A stretch of DNA of 64,000 nucleotides from NORP240 sp965222175 (GCA_965222175.1 OZ244938.1:4216001-4280000); one strand, 5' to 3'; shown: positions 51,536 to 60,888, counted from the stretch's first letter. The notes: generated by a model not told the origin, from the sequence alone. Made by a program: numbers and translations.

Positions 51536-51997
51536 ATGGATCATATTCTTGTCCCCACGGATGGCTCCCAGGACGCCCTAAAGGCTGCCGCCGTGGCGGG
51601 CGACCTGGCCCGGGCGCTGGACGCCAAAGTCAGCGTGTTGATGGTGCAGAGCGAAGACCTGGTTATTTCCAGCGCATGGGGTGTCGGCGAGTTTCCCGAA
51701 GGCAGCCCCTACGCCACGATGCCCGTAGACGAGATTCGCAGCATGCTGGAACGGCGCGCGGGTGAAAAGGAACTTCCCGAGACGGTCAAGGCTCTGGGCA
51801 AACTGAAAAGTGACGCCCATTCGACAATGCAATGGGGCCATCCGGCGGAAGCGATCTGTCAGTTCGCCCGGGACAACGACGTTGACCTGATTGTAATCGG
51901 CTCCCATGGCCGCACCGGGCTGAAGCGCGCAATACTTGGCAGCGTCAGTCACGCCGTGGTCAACCAGGCACCCTGCCCGGTAACGGTGGTGAGATAG
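51536..51997 (+). CDS. Universal stress protein (UspA family)
   Basis: 153 residues from ATG 51536, with GAGGAAT 7 bp upstream; a longer frame overlaps the DUF1501 end and is not used. MDHILVPTDGSQDALKAA opens the single Usp domain. The ATP-binding signature G-2x-G-9x-G-S is present as GSHGRTGLKRAILGS. Such proteins bind ATP and protect cells in stress or stationary phase. It lies 10 bp after the DUF1501 stop and is probably co-transcribed. Confidence 0.9.
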   Translation: MDHILVPTDGSQDALKAAAVAGDLARALDAKVSVLMVQSEDLVISSAWGVGEFPEGSPYATMPVDEIRSMLERRAGEKELPETVKALGKLKSDAHSTMQWGHPAEAICQFARDNDVDLIVIGSHGRTGLKRAILGSVSHAVVNQAPCPVTVVR

Positions 51998-52049
51998 GAA
52001 ACACCTGATCAGCAGACAACACGCCTGCCACAAGAATCACGATTACAAG

Positions 52050-52080
52050 AAGAGTATTTTCATACTTAATCAAAGGTTCT
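52050..52080 (+). repeat. MITE-B right-end fragment
   Basis: AGAGTATTTTCATACTTAAT then CAAAGGTTCT matches the right terminus of the complete copy with a few changes and is followed by TTAA. The esterase remnant begins 6 bp after it. Confidence 0.6.
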
Positions 52081-52085
52081 TTAAG

Positions 52086-52571
52086 GACCTTATACCTCAT
52101 ATTGATTCCGCCTACCGATCTATTGCAACCCGGGAAGGTCGGGCCATACAGGGTTTTTCACAAGGTGGACGCGGAACAACCAGGATAATGTTCAACTACC
52201 CGGAGCTAATTTCGTCTGCCGCAGCTGGGGGTCCAGGGTATGCGGTGGAGAAACAGATTTGTAAAAATGCCGGGGTAGAGCTGGATACGCGTAGCGAAGA
52301 CGCTAGGAGTTTCGATTTCGGCGAGGGGAATGATGCTTACTCGTTGGCGAAAAGCTATGCGGAAAACGATGCTCCGGCACTGAAAATCGTTATCTGGGTT
52401 GGAACAGAAGGATTCAACTACGAAGCAACTCTCAACTACATGCAATTTCTCGATTCTTTAGGTGTTGATTATAAAACTCATGTAGTAGGTGGAGTTAATC
52501 ATAGTTCCGCAAGGCTGTACCAGCGAATAGGCGTAGAATTAATGAATTCTCACTCAGACTCATTTGGATAA
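52086..52571 (+). pseudogene. 3' remnant of an esterase (alpha/beta hydrolase, esterase-D type)
   Basis: An open frame without a start codon runs from 52086 into ATG 52188 and ends at 52571. It reads DLIPHIDSAYRSIATREGRA and then GFSQGGRGTTRIMFNYPELI, where GFSQGG is the nucleophile elbow (GxSxG) of the putative-esterase family, and closes with VVGGVNHSSARLYQRIGVEL carrying the catalytic His. The first third of the enzyme, including the oxyanion region, is missing. A MITE-B end and TTAA lie directly at the breakpoint, so element activity or a deletion next to it removed the 5' part. Confidence 0.75.
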
Positions 52572-52767
52572 AGAGGCCAATAGTGTCCGCACCTGGCCGA
52601 CTGCGGATATAACAGGTAAAGGGACCCGTCGAATTTTTTTGGCCTCCCCATCATTTATTGATGCCAGGCCACCTTCGGATTACTGCGTATGCGAACTCAT
52701 TGGGGTAGCCCCTTTAGCGAAATGATTTTCAGCACTTCCGAACTGGAATTCGGCGAGGAGGTTTACC

Positions 52768-53565
52768 ATGACTGATCCGTTTGTTCCTCGTGTCGGAGGA
52801 ATCGTCAGCGCTGATATCGCCGTTCCCCAACACGAACGTGTTGTGCGTTTCTACGCACGAGTACTCAGCACCGGCAATAGCCCTCTTTGGCGCGAAGATC
52901 TGATGAACAACCTTGGCATTCCTGTCATCGGCGTGGGGCAGCAAAGCACTGAGTATGCCGATCTTCCAACTGTGTGGATGCCGCACATACAGGTCGATGA
53001 CGTGGCAGGAAGTGTAAAACGTGCGCTCGACCTGGGCGGCAGTGAGTTCGCGCACGCCAAGGGCGATGATGGAACGAGTCAATGGGCGGTGTTGTTCGAT
53101 CCTGACGGTGCGGCTTTCGGACTTATCCCGGTCGTCTCCCGGGATGATGTCCCCTCACCGGAGGACTCCATGTCTCACGACGGGGCAGCAAGCATCGGCT
53201 GCATCTCCTGGGTCGATCTGACGGTTACTGATGCCTCGACGAGCCGTGACTTCTACCAGCAGGTGGTTGGCTGGTCGGTGAAGCACGTCGAGATGGAAGA
53301 TGCTGGAGAGCGCTATGCGGACTACAACATGATTGGTGGCGATGGGCATCCAGCGGCGGGAGTCTGCCATGCTCGAGGTGCCAATGCAGTTCTGCCACCA
53401 GTCTGGATGCTGTACCTTTCCGTCGGTGACATCGCTGAAAGCCTTCGCCGGGTTCAAGAGGAAGGGGGTAAGATCATCAAAGAAACGACCGGAACCGATG
53501 GGAAATGCACCTATGCTGTGATTCAGGACCCGGTAGGCGCGTGCCTGGCGTTGGTACCCGGATGA
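52768..53565 (+). CDS. Two-domain VOC (glyoxalase/dioxygenase-like) protein
   Basis: 265 residues, AGGAGG upstream of ATG. Two tandem VOC modules: residues about 12-120 (GIVSADIAVPQHERVVRFYA...WAVLFDPDGAAFGLIPV) and 135-265 (GCISWVDLTVTDASTSRDFY, ILRRVQEEGG-like segment, CTYAVIQDPVGACLALV). Each has the beta-alpha-beta-beta-beta pattern. Family members bind a divalent metal and act as glyoxalases, dioxygenases or resistance proteins. The metal ligands are incomplete, since the His/Glu positions are not all visible, so it may be a binding protein. There is no operon partner. Confidence 0.83.
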   Translation: MTDPFVPRVGGIVSADIAVPQHERVVRFYARVLSTGNSPLWREDLMNNLGIPVIGVGQQSTEYADLPTVWMPHIQVDDVAGSVKRALDLGGSEFAHAKGDDGTSQWAVLFDPDGAAFGLIPVVSRDDVPSPEDSMSHDGAASIGCISWVDLTVTDASTSRDFYQQVVGWSVKHVEMEDAGERYADYNMIGGDGHPAAGVCHARGANAVLPPVWMLYLSVGDIAESLRRVQEEGGKIIKETTGTDGKCTYAVIQDPVGACLALVPG

Positions 53566-53807
53566 GGCAGAAATGGCGGCCTGACAAATCGCTCAAGACG
53601 GACTGCCAGGACGAGGCAGCTTGGCTTTATGACCATTCATGGCCGTAACCAGAATTACTGATACATGAAACTTCAGAGCAATTGCAGGCATCCAGCTGCA
53701 GTGGCCGCACAGCGATCCCTGCACACAACGGTATCGAATCAGATCACCTTATCCGGTGTGCGGCGCCCGGCGGGTTCGCGATTGACACATACTAGAAGGT
53801 ACTCAAC

Positions 53808-54725
53808 ATGTTTAAGCGACGCGATTTTCTCAAAACCTCACTGGTGACACCCTTTGTACTTTCAGGCAGTGACGCCTTTTCCCAGGCCGCTCCCGAGGGG
53901 AAAATGCTGTTCGCCATGCATCAAAGCACCTCACGTGCCGCCGGATTCCGGGGAGCGTTGGAAGGCTGGTCCCGCGCCGGTATCGAGTACGTCGAGCTCA
54001 ACGGCGGAATGCTTGACGAATTCCTTTTGAACGATACCCTGCAAGGCGCGCGGGCGCTGCTCGATGACCTCGGCATGACGCCGGTCTGTGCGTCAACTGG
54101 CCTGCCCGACCTGTGGATTCCCGGGCCGGAACGCGAGGCATCCCTGGAGGAATGGCGCAGGCGCTGCGATCAATACGCGACCCTGGGGTTGGATAAACTC
54201 TATTCGGCATGCGTTACCCGTCGACCGGTGAGTGCGGAGGATTTCGCAGCAACACCGGCCAGCGTCCGGGAAGCCGCTGACATCGCAGCCGAATACGGTC
54301 TCATCTGTATGATCGAGTTCATACGTACCTCGACGCATTTCGCTACCCTGACCTCGGCACTCAGTGTGACCCGGGCTGCGGATCACCCCAACCTTAAAAT
54401 GATGATCGACTTTTTTCATTTCTGGTCCGGGCTGAGTAAGCTGGAAGATCTGGACCTGCTCGAACCGGGAGAACTGGCCCATTGTCACTTTCAAGACCTG
54501 CTGGACGCGCCGAGGGAACTGACTGACAACAGCTACCGGGTAATTCCGGGGGACGGTATCGCCCCGCTGGATGCAATTATCCGAAAACTCGCGGACAAGG
54601 GTTACACTGGCGCCCTGTCGGTAGAGCTGTACAGGAGTGAAATCGTCAACGGCGATCCTTTCACTGTGGCTACCGAAATCAGGGAGAAGGCTGAAAGGGT
54701 GATGAGGTCGGCAATGGTCCTTTAG
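53808..54725 (+). CDS. Tat-exported sugar phosphate isomerase/epimerase-like TIM-barrel protein
   Basis: 305 residues. The N-terminus MFKRRDFLKTSLVTPFVLSG is a twin-arginine signal. The mature part has the AP endonuclease 2/xylose-isomerase-like TIM barrel: GWSRAGIEYVELNGG, YGLICMIEFIR (Glu in the metal site), LKMMIDFFHFW (Asp) and LAHCHFQDLLDAPR (His, Asp), ending GYTGALSVELYRSE (Glu). These are the usual divalent-metal ligands. Exported members are common in marine Bacteroidota and Gammaproteobacteria and are thought to act on sugars or inositols. AAGG lies upstream. The substrate is unknown. Confidence 0.85.
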   Translation: MFKRRDFLKTSLVTPFVLSGSDAFSQAAPEGKMLFAMHQSTSRAAGFRGALEGWSRAGIEYVELNGGMLDEFLLNDTLQGARALLDDLGMTPVCASTGLPDLWIPGPEREASLEEWRRRCDQYATLGLDKLYSACVTRRPVSAEDFAATPASVREAADIAAEYGLICMIEFIRTSTHFATLTSALSVTRAADHPNLKMMIDFFHFWSGLSKLEDLDLLEPGELAHCHFQDLLDAPRELTDNSYRVIPGDGIAPLDAIIRKLADKGYTGALSVELYRSEIVNGDPFTVATEIREKAERVMRSAMVL

Positions 54726-54897
54726 ACTCCGCTCATGCTCACACCCCTTGCTAAGAATGCATCAAAAAAACGATTCACGGCAGCGCTTTCAACCAGATAG
54801 TGTTCCAGAGCCAGAACCGGGCACCCACTCATTTTCAATTGGTGCGTCAGAGAGTCACTGAAGTGCGGAAGGCGAGCTCTGACAATTACCGGGCTTG

Positions 54898-55311
54898 TTA
54901 CCAGGCGATTATGACGCGCACTGCTGCATCTGGTTCCACATCAAGCGGGCAAATTCCATTCGCTGTACAGCTTCGGGTGGTACCGAAATACGTGGCACCC
55001 GGGTCCAGGGATTGGGTATCCGTGTAAGTAAACAGGACTCTATTGCCAGTCACTTTGGTGAAACCCGAATCACGAGTCGTATGACTGGAGCCAAGGGAAG
55101 TCCAGCGTCGACTCGCGGACCGCCATACCAGCAGGGTAAGGGGTTTCTGCGGGCTCAGATCCTCGCCGATGGCGACGGCTTCCACATTGATGGGATCTCC
55201 ACTTAGCACATAGGCAGTCGCCTGGATTATTGCCGATTCTTTGCCTTGAACGGCAACGGGGCAGAGGGCAGTCAATCCGACCAGCAGGATGATTCTGATA
55301 GCGTTTTTCAT
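54898..55311 (-). CDS. Small secreted protein of unknown function
   Basis: 137 residues with a signal peptide (1-23, ending AVQG). The mature protein is beta-rich: ATAYVLSGDPINVEAVAIGE, LTLLVWRSASRRW, RVLFTYTDTQSLDPGATYFG. A single Cys pair (SCTANGIC) may form a disulfide. It stands alone and is not recognised. Confidence 0.6.
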   Translation of the reverse strand: MKNAIRIILLVGLTALCPVAVQGKESAIIQATAYVLSGDPINVEAVAIGEDLSPQKPLTLLVWRSASRRWTSLGSSHTTRDSGFTKVTGNRVLFTYTDTQSLDPGATYFGTTRSCTANGICPLDVEPDAAVRVIIAW

Positions 55312-55477
55312 GGCAACAGGATAAACCGAGACGATCCAGAAAACTTTGCGGCGCTTTGATTCCCCGAACAGCTTCCTCGCAGTCGGGCCCCAGGCACAGC
55401 AAAACCCTGGTGAAAACCTTTAAGGAACCACTCGCCGTTCACGCGGAAATTCGAGAGACAATGGTAGCGGTTTTCCG

Positions 55478-55930
55478 TCAGCCGAATCCCAGCTGAGACA
55501 GGACGGCTGCCACGAGGATAGCCAGTACCAACGCGCCCAGTGCCAGGGCGGCGAACTGAAAAGCGATGCCACACGCCCCCAGAAAAGCTGCACCACCGGC
55601 GACCCGCAGAGGTTCTTTCAGCGCGAATCCGACGACGCCCAGAATTATCGCGATACCACCGAAAATCGGTACGGCCATTTCAATACCGCGATCCAGAGTG
55701 AATTCCGCCGGTTCCTGGACTGACTCCACTTCATCACCCCGCAGCGCGGCTATCGTGGAATCCCTGATGGCCACCGCCCGTTCGGCAACCGTCTGCTCCA
55801 GGGCAGGCTGCGATGAAAACGGTCCGGCCCAGAAATGTACCAGGGCCACGATGAAGGCAATGGCGCCGAAGGCGATTCCCGCAAAACTTAACCTGGCTTC
55901 CTCATTGTTCATGGAATCCTCGCTGTTCAT
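55478..55930 (-). CDS. Small membrane protein with three to four helices, unknown function
   Basis: 150 residues. AGGAGGT lies 7 bp before the ATG at 55930; a second ATG (MNNEEARLS) occurs six codons later. Hydrophobic segments are FAGIAFGAIAFIVALVHFW, MAVPIFGGIAIILGVVGFAL, GGAAFLGACGIAFQFAALAL and GALVLAILVAAVL. A soluble loop rich in Ala and Glu lies between the first two. This pattern occurs in uncharacterised inner-membrane proteins near transport genes. No name is given. Confidence 0.72.
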   Translation of the reverse strand: MNSEDSMNNEEARLSFAGIAFGAIAFIVALVHFWAGPFSSQPALEQTVAERAVAIRDSTIAALRGDEVESVQEPAEFTLDRGIEMAVPIFGGIAIILGVVGFALKEPLRVAGGAAFLGACGIAFQFAALALGALVLAILVAAVLSQLGFG

Positions 55931-56282
55931 GGCTTACCTCCTAGGGACGACTTGCCGATTCAAGACTCCGTTCACATCACGCCGCAATCTGGACACACGA
56001 TCAGGTAACCAGCCCAACAACCCGCTTATTGCATCCACGCCGTGGATCGTCCTGTGAGCCGGACAAACCATACCGCTTATGGTCCCATATTCCTGACCAG
56101 AAAATCCATTTCTTGTCAAAAGGGTAATGCGAAGCCCGGATGGATCTCGCAGCACATGGTCTGACCAATGTTCAGACCTGACACTGTTTGCATACCGGTT
56201 TCCAACAATCTGATTATCATGCAGCCGTTTCCAGTGAGATACGTTGGCGGGAAAAGGTATTGTTGTTGGTAGACGTTTAGGT
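55931..56282. other. 352-bp region without a gene
   Basis: Minor open frames on the minus strand lack start signals. A purine-rich Shine-Dalgarno (AGGAGGT) at the left edge belongs to the membrane protein gene at 55478-55930. No repeat or hairpin stands out. Confidence 0.45.
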
Positions 56283-56798
56283 TCATTGCCCGGGGGAACC
56301 GGCCCCGGGATTACCGACCATCGTAGCTCCTAATAACCGCCTGAACAGTATCACACCGAAAAAGCCAACGAAAACAGAAGAAAATAACCCCGGAAAATAA
56401 GCAGCAACCCGAATGGCAATGGCCGGGTGAATAAGGCCGTTTGCCATTGATGCCATGGCAAGGAACCAGAGCGGAAAAATCGCGACCCTGGGAAATACGC
56501 TGATACCTGCTATCGCCAGGGCCCAGATCAGAATCCACGACAGATTGAAGACTATGAAAAATTCCATCGGCCAGGCCTGAAGACCCAGCAACGAGGGGAA
56601 TTCAATGTAGAACTGATACAGGTACTCTTCAATAAAGTGAGTCACCTGCAACACAAGCAATACCGCCGCCTGAAATCGTACACCAACAACGGCATCTTCG
56701 GTTATTACCGACCTTTGAAGGGTCAGAACCAACGCTGCCAGGCAAACCAGGAACAGTCCGCTGGTGCCAATCAATACGCTGCTGAAAACTTCTCCCAT
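56283..56798 (-). CDS. HXXEE-domain membrane protein
   Basis: 171 residues from ATG 56798. The HXXEE motif appears as THFIEEYLYQF in the third region, followed by WPMEFFIVFNLSWILIWALA and MANGLIHPAIAIRVAAYFPG. Five hydrophobic segments are seen. HXXEE proteins (PF13787) are small membrane proteins with conserved His/Glu in the membrane plane; their activity is unknown. It stands alone. Confidence 0.82.
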   Translation of the reverse strand: MGEVFSSVLIGTSGLFLVCLAALVLTLQRSVITEDAVVGVRFQAAVLLVLQVTHFIEEYLYQFYIEFPSLLGLQAWPMEFFIVFNLSWILIWALAIAGISVFPRVAIFPLWFLAMASMANGLIHPAIAIRVAAYFPGLFSSVFVGFFGVILFRRLLGATMVGNPGAGSPGQ

Positions 56799-57099
56799 TG
56801 TGCTGCACTCGAATGTGCCACCTGGCAGACTCGCCGGAGGTTGTTGTGCTTTCCATATCAGAACAGGCACGGCTCTGGAAAATTACACAGTTTCCCGTCG
56901 TTTCGCCGACTGGCGGACAACTGGCTGCAAACAGGCAGGATCATAACTGGTGTAAATTCGGATTACTGCTATTCCGTGTGGGCGACGGCAGACCACAATC
57001 GGCACCCCTGGCAGGCGCCACCGCCATGCCACACTTCGCAGGCGACGACCTCGGCAGGTATTCCCGGTATCATGCCTGTATGTGTTGTGATAACTCTAT

Positions 57100-57117
57100 G
57101 AACCTCTGATCAATTAC
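57100..57117 (+). repeat. MITE-B terminus, isolated
   Basis: GAACCTCTGATCAATTAC follows CTAT. Only the left end is recognisable. The ATG of the cytochrome-like gene lies 14 bp further on. Confidence 0.55.
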
Positions 57118-57131
57118 CTTATCTGCGAACC

Positions 57132-57644
57132 ATGCCTGGTCACTGTCTGAACAGATATCTCTATTGCCTGCTGTTGAGCTGGCTGGTAGCCGGTTGCGCC
57201 GGCGATACACCGCCACTTGAACCTGACCACAATGTTGACGACACCAATAGCGGATCGATCAGTCTGCATGCCGTCATGAGCGAACAGCTGGCGCTGGAGA
57301 ATGCCCGCCTGCATGTCCTGCTGTTCGATCTGCATCGCACCGAGACAGTGCTGGCCCGGGAACGCGGGGCCCTGGTCGCAAGGATTGCAGAGGCCGCCCG
57401 TCGGTTGCAGCGGAGCGCGGCGGTAATAACTGCCAGCAGTGCATCACTGGCTCTGGCGCCGGAAGAGGTGGACCGCTTCAACGCCCTCGCCCTGACCCTC
57501 GCCTCCCGGGCAGACACCCTGGCCGACCAGGCAGAGGCCGGAGCTCTTGGGCCGGAGCAGCTGGAAGCCGGGCTGGCGGAAATTGATGCAACCTGTAACA
57601 GCTGCCATACGCTGTATCGTGATCCGGGGAACCAGCGACGGTGA
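57132..57644 (+). CDS. Lipoprotein with a C-terminal c-type heme site (cytochrome c'-like)
   Basis: 170 residues. A lipoprotein signal (LLLSWLVAGCAGD) is followed by a helical region with long amphipathic stretches, and the heme-binding CNSCHTLYR lies almost at the C-terminus. A four-helix bundle with CxxCH at the end is the layout of class II cytochromes c (cytochrome c'). It may pass electrons or bind gas molecules in the periplasm. Its stop overlaps the GTG start of the porin gene (GTGA), so both are co-translated. Confidence 0.72.
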   Translation: MPGHCLNRYLYCLLLSWLVAGCAGDTPPLEPDHNVDDTNSGSISLHAVMSEQLALENARLHVLLFDLHRTETVLARERGALVARIAEAARRLQRSAAVITASSASLALAPEEVDRFNALALTLASRADTLADQAEAGALGPEQLEAGLAEIDATCNSCHTLYRDPGNQRR

Positions 57645-58813
57645 TCAGTTTGTTTAAACTTATCCAATCCCTTGTTGACCATTTCCCTGTCACCGTCGTG
57701 GTAGTTGCCCTGTCCTTCAGTCACTCCGTGTCCCTGGCGGAGCCGCTGCAATTCAGCGCCGGCGGTTTTTTCAAGCTGAACGTGCTCAGCGGTGGCATCA
57801 GCGCCGGTGGCAACCTGAATGGCGACAGTGAACTGTGGATTCCCGATATCCCGGTAGACGCCGGCGCCGACGCGGATTTTTCCCGCCTGAACAGTCATGC
57901 CAGGGAATCGCGCCTCTGGTTACGTGCGGTGCAGGATACGCCCCTGGGACGGCTTGAAGCACTGGTGGAGGGCGACCTGGATGCAGACCGGGTCGACAAC
58001 AGCCATGACCCCAGGCTGCGCCACGCCTATATCGTCCTCGGGAGACTGCTGGCCGGGCAGACCTATACGACATTCACCAATACGTCGGCCCTGGCAGACC
58101 TGAACAGTGGCATCGCCGTGGGCAACGTGGTCACCCGGCACCGGCTGCTGCGCTGGCAGCAGCCATTGACGGCCACCACCAGCATCAGCGTTGCCCTGGA
58201 GGAACCACTGAACCGTCTGCATTTTGTCGGCGAAGCCGCCATCACCGGCACCGGGGATCGCCGTCCCCCCGACCTGGTTGTTAAGATCGACAGAACCGGG
58301 AACCGGGGAAACTTCTCAGTGAGCGCCCTGGTGCGGGAGATCAGCACCACCGGCCCGACTGCCCCGTCGCTGCAGACCGACTCGGCAATCGGTACGGCGG
58401 TCAGCCTGGCAGGGCGGATTGCCACTGGTGCCCTGGACAACCTGCGGTTCATGTTCAATCACGGCAATGCGCTGGCCCGTTACTCCACCCTGTCAACCTA
58501 CGCCGATGCCACGGTCACTCCTGCCGGTAAAATCGAACTGGCCACCCTGTCCAGTGCAATGATCGCCTGGCAGCATTTCTGGGAACCCCGGTGGCGGTCA
58601 ACCTTTGCCTTCAGTTATTCCCGAGCGGATCCCCACGGGACCAGCAGCCGGGAACTGACCCGTGACAGCCGCTCGGCTCATGCCAACCTGATCTGGACTC
58701 CCGGGCGGCGACTCTCTGTCGGCATTGAATTTCTGCATGGCTGGCGCAGCCTGCTGAACGGGGCGGATGGTGAACTGCAGCGATTGCAGTTGACCACCCG
58801 GATCAACTTCTGA
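57641..58813 (+). CDS. DcaP-like outer-membrane porin
   Basis: 390 residues. An N-terminal signal (about 1-33, ending SVSLA) precedes a barrel of alternating hydrophobic strands. RLNSHARESRLWLRAVQDTP, RLEALVEGDLDADR and RHAYIVLGRLLAGQTYTTFT match the DcaP family start (small trimeric porins for dicarboxylates and other acids). The C-terminus LQLTTRINF ends in Phe, as required for the outer-membrane assembly machinery. The start is GTG 57641, overlapping the upstream stop. The co-translated cytochrome suggests a shared uptake/oxidation function. Confidence 0.83.
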   Translation: MISLFKLIQSLVDHFPVTVVVVALSFSHSVSLAEPLQFSAGGFFKLNVLSGGISAGGNLNGDSELWIPDIPVDAGADADFSRLNSHARESRLWLRAVQDTPLGRLEALVEGDLDADRVDNSHDPRLRHAYIVLGRLLAGQTYTTFTNTSALADLNSGIAVGNVVTRHRLLRWQQPLTATTSISVALEEPLNRLHFVGEAAITGTGDRRPPDLVVKIDRTGNRGNFSVSALVREISTTGPTAPSLQTDSAIGTAVSLAGRIATGALDNLRFMFNHGNALARYSTLSTYADATVTPAGKIELATLSSAMIAWQHFWEPRWRSTFAFSYSRADPHGTSSRELTRDSRSAHANLIWTPGRRLSVGIEFLHGWRSLLNGADGELQRLQLTTRINF

Positions 58814-58858
58814 AAGCCGCCACGGTGTACCGGGGACAACGACCAGGCACTGCGGGCA

Positions 58859-59815
58859 TCAATACCCCTTGTCGAAATCAACCAGGTGCTGCAGCTTTTC
58901 TCCGCTGGTAAAGCGCCGATAGTTGTCCACGAACAGCCGGGCAATATCCGCCGCCAGGCTGACCGCGGCAACATGCCCGGTGATACGTAATCCCGGCGCG
59001 TCCCAGAGAACGCTGTCCGCGGCCAGGGGTTCATCCCGGAACACGTCAAGGACGGCACCGGCCAGCTGTTGTTCCCGCAGGGCGTTGACCAGTGCATCAT
59101 CGTCCACGAGATTGCCCCGTCCCACGTTGACCAGGTAAGCCGATTTTTTCATGGCGGCGAAGGCGGCGGCGTCCAACAGGTTGCTGGTTGCCGGTGTTGC
59201 CGGCAACACACCCACCAGGTAGTCACACTGCTGCAGAAATGCAGTCAGGGTGTCGCCGGTATAGACCTGTGCAAACGGTTCCAGTGGCTCACCACGGCTG
59301 TTGAAACCGATGGGCGTAATGGCGAAGGCGCGTGCCATGTGCGCCAGGTGGATGCCGATAGAGCCTGTGCCCATGATGCCCATGACCTTGCCGCCCAGGG
59401 TGCCGCTGGGTGTGTCGTCCCACCGGTGCTGATGTTGACTGTCCCGGCGCTGTTCCAGCCTGAGTTCGTGAACCAGCAGATAACCGAAAACATACTCCGC
59501 CATCTGCCTGCCGAACACGTCCTTTACTCCGGTCAGCCGGTAGTCCCTGAAATCGATTTCCACCAGCGGGGTGACCCCGGCCCAGGTGGACTGCACCCAC
59601 TGGACCGGCGGCCGTGACTTCAGCAGGTCCACCAGGAAATCCGGCCTGCCCAGCAGGATGGGCTCGCCGTCGTAGCCGGCCAGGACGGCAGCGCGCCGGA
59701 CCACGGTATTGACCGGTACCTGGTCGCCCAGTTCCCGGGCAAGCAGCCGGGCGTAGTCCTCGGCGTCATGGCTGGCGATGAACACGGCGGGGTTGGCTGG
59801 GTGAGCTGCAGGCAT
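58859..59815 (-). CDS. D-2-hydroxyacid dehydrogenase (NAD-dependent family)
   Basis: 318 residues. The NAD-binding Rossmann motif reads GIMGTGSIGIHLA (Gly 149, 151, 154), followed by NVGRGNLVDDDALV with the catalytic Arg region, and the usual late His in GLRITGHVAAVS (His 281). The family reduces 2-ketoacids such as glyoxylate or hydroxypyruvate. With the glyoxylate-type aminotransferase elsewhere in the window a glyoxylate/hydroxypyruvate reductase role is possible, but they are not adjacent. Confidence 0.88.
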   Translation of the reverse strand: MPAAHPANPAVFIASHDAEDYARLLARELGDQVPVNTVVRRAAVLAGYDGEPILLGRPDFLVDLLKSRPPVQWVQSTWAGVTPLVEIDFRDYRLTGVKDVFGRQMAEYVFGYLLVHELRLEQRRDSQHQHRWDDTPSGTLGGKVMGIMGTGSIGIHLAHMARAFAITPIGFNSRGEPLEPFAQVYTGDTLTAFLQQCDYLVGVLPATPATSNLLDAAAFAAMKKSAYLVNVGRGNLVDDDALVNALREQQLAGAVLDVFRDEPLAADSVLWDAPGLRITGHVAAVSLAADIARLFVDNYRRFTSGEKLQHLVDFDKGY

Positions 59816-59958
59816 GGTATCGATGGTGATCAGTTTCAGTTGATCCAGAAAAACACGAGGTCACCGGCCAGGGTATAAGCCGGAACCGGCGGAGTGGTGG
59901 ACGGCCTGGTCGTTGTTGAAGCGGGATTCCACGTGGCGGCACCCTCCGGGAACCACTG

Positions 59959-60783
59959 TCAGGGTTTCTCGAACACCAGGACGAAGCGGTCGGTCCGCCC
60001 GCGCAGGTCCTCGTCGAAGACAATGCGGTGACGGTCGTCATCGGGATTGCGCAGGGCCGCCGACGACTCGACGAAAAGAAAGCCCCGGGCTTCGATCTCC
60101 TGCCTGGCGAAGCTTTCGTTCATCCGGTGCAGGTCCGCCACCGTGTCGTCGTCCATGCCAGGTTCGCCGGCGTGATCCACGACCACGAACCGACCCCCGG
60201 CTTTCAGTGCCTGGAACACCTGTTCAAGAAAATAGCCGGCATCCGGTGCAGACCCCACCGGAACATACTCCTCACCGTTGTAGCGCTTGGGGATCACGTA
60301 AAGGTCGTGCAGCGCCATCACCACGAGGGCTGCATCCAGCGACTCCGCCGGCAGATCGAGATTGATACCGCTGGTTGTCTGTCGGGTGATGTTTCCCGGC
60401 TCGCGACGATAGAAGCGGTCGTTGAGCCCGTTGATGCCCCAGGCTTCGAAGCCCATGTTGTTATGCAGCACCACCTCCCCGGTGGGACCCAGCACTCTGG
60501 CCAGCAGCTCACTGTAATAGCCACCGCCGGCGAAGATATCCACCACCCGGTCACCGCTTTCGATCTGCAGCAGGGGAATAACCTTTTCCGGCCTGCTGCG
60601 GGCATCCCGCTCCACGTCCGCCGCCAGCCTGTCCGGCAGGTTCATCGCGGCGATGACGTCGGCTTCCCCGATGTCTGCCGCATGACCCCCCGCCATGCCG
60701 AGGACAGCAAGCAGTGCACTGATTGCACACCAGGCCTGCCGGTCAGCGATGAACAGCAGGAAAAGTCGCCTCAGCTCAGACAT
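59959..60783 (-). CDS. Secreted SAM-dependent methyltransferase-like protein
   Basis: 274 residues from ATG 60783. A signal-like hydrophobic N-terminus (ADRQAWCAISALLAVLGMAG, ending GGHA) is unusual for a methyltransferase, but a group of periplasmic-looking members exists in Proteobacteria. The fold motif VVDIFAGGGYYSELLARVLG is motif I, with VVMALHDLYVIP and GGRFVVVDHAGEPG following. SAM is cytoplasmic, so an exported enzyme would need another cofactor or a cytoplasmic location. The signal could also be a membrane anchor. The function is not assigned. Confidence 0.75.
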   Translation of the reverse strand: MSELRRLFLLFIADRQAWCAISALLAVLGMAGGHAADIGEADVIAAMNLPDRLAADVERDARSRPEKVIPLLQIESGDRVVDIFAGGGYYSELLARVLGPTGEVVLHNNMGFEAWGINGLNDRFYRREPGNITRQTTSGINLDLPAESLDAALVVMALHDLYVIPKRYNGEEYVPVGSAPDAGYFLEQVFQALKAGGRFVVVDHAGEPGMDDDTVADLHRMNESFARQEIEARGFLFVESSAALRNPDDDRHRIVFDEDLRGRTDRFVLVFEKP

Positions 60784-60888
60784 TCTCTCTGGATACCTCA
60801 AACTTCCGCATACTGCCCAAGCTTATAACACCTGCACGGCCGATCATAGACGGTGGTATATTTACAGGGATAACCACGGCATTCAGGC

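Noticed and set aside
55420..55436. TTTAAGGAACCACTCG, like a left MITE-B end after TTAA
   Set aside because: The match ends after GGAACC; the next bases (ACTCGCC) differ from CTCTGAT.
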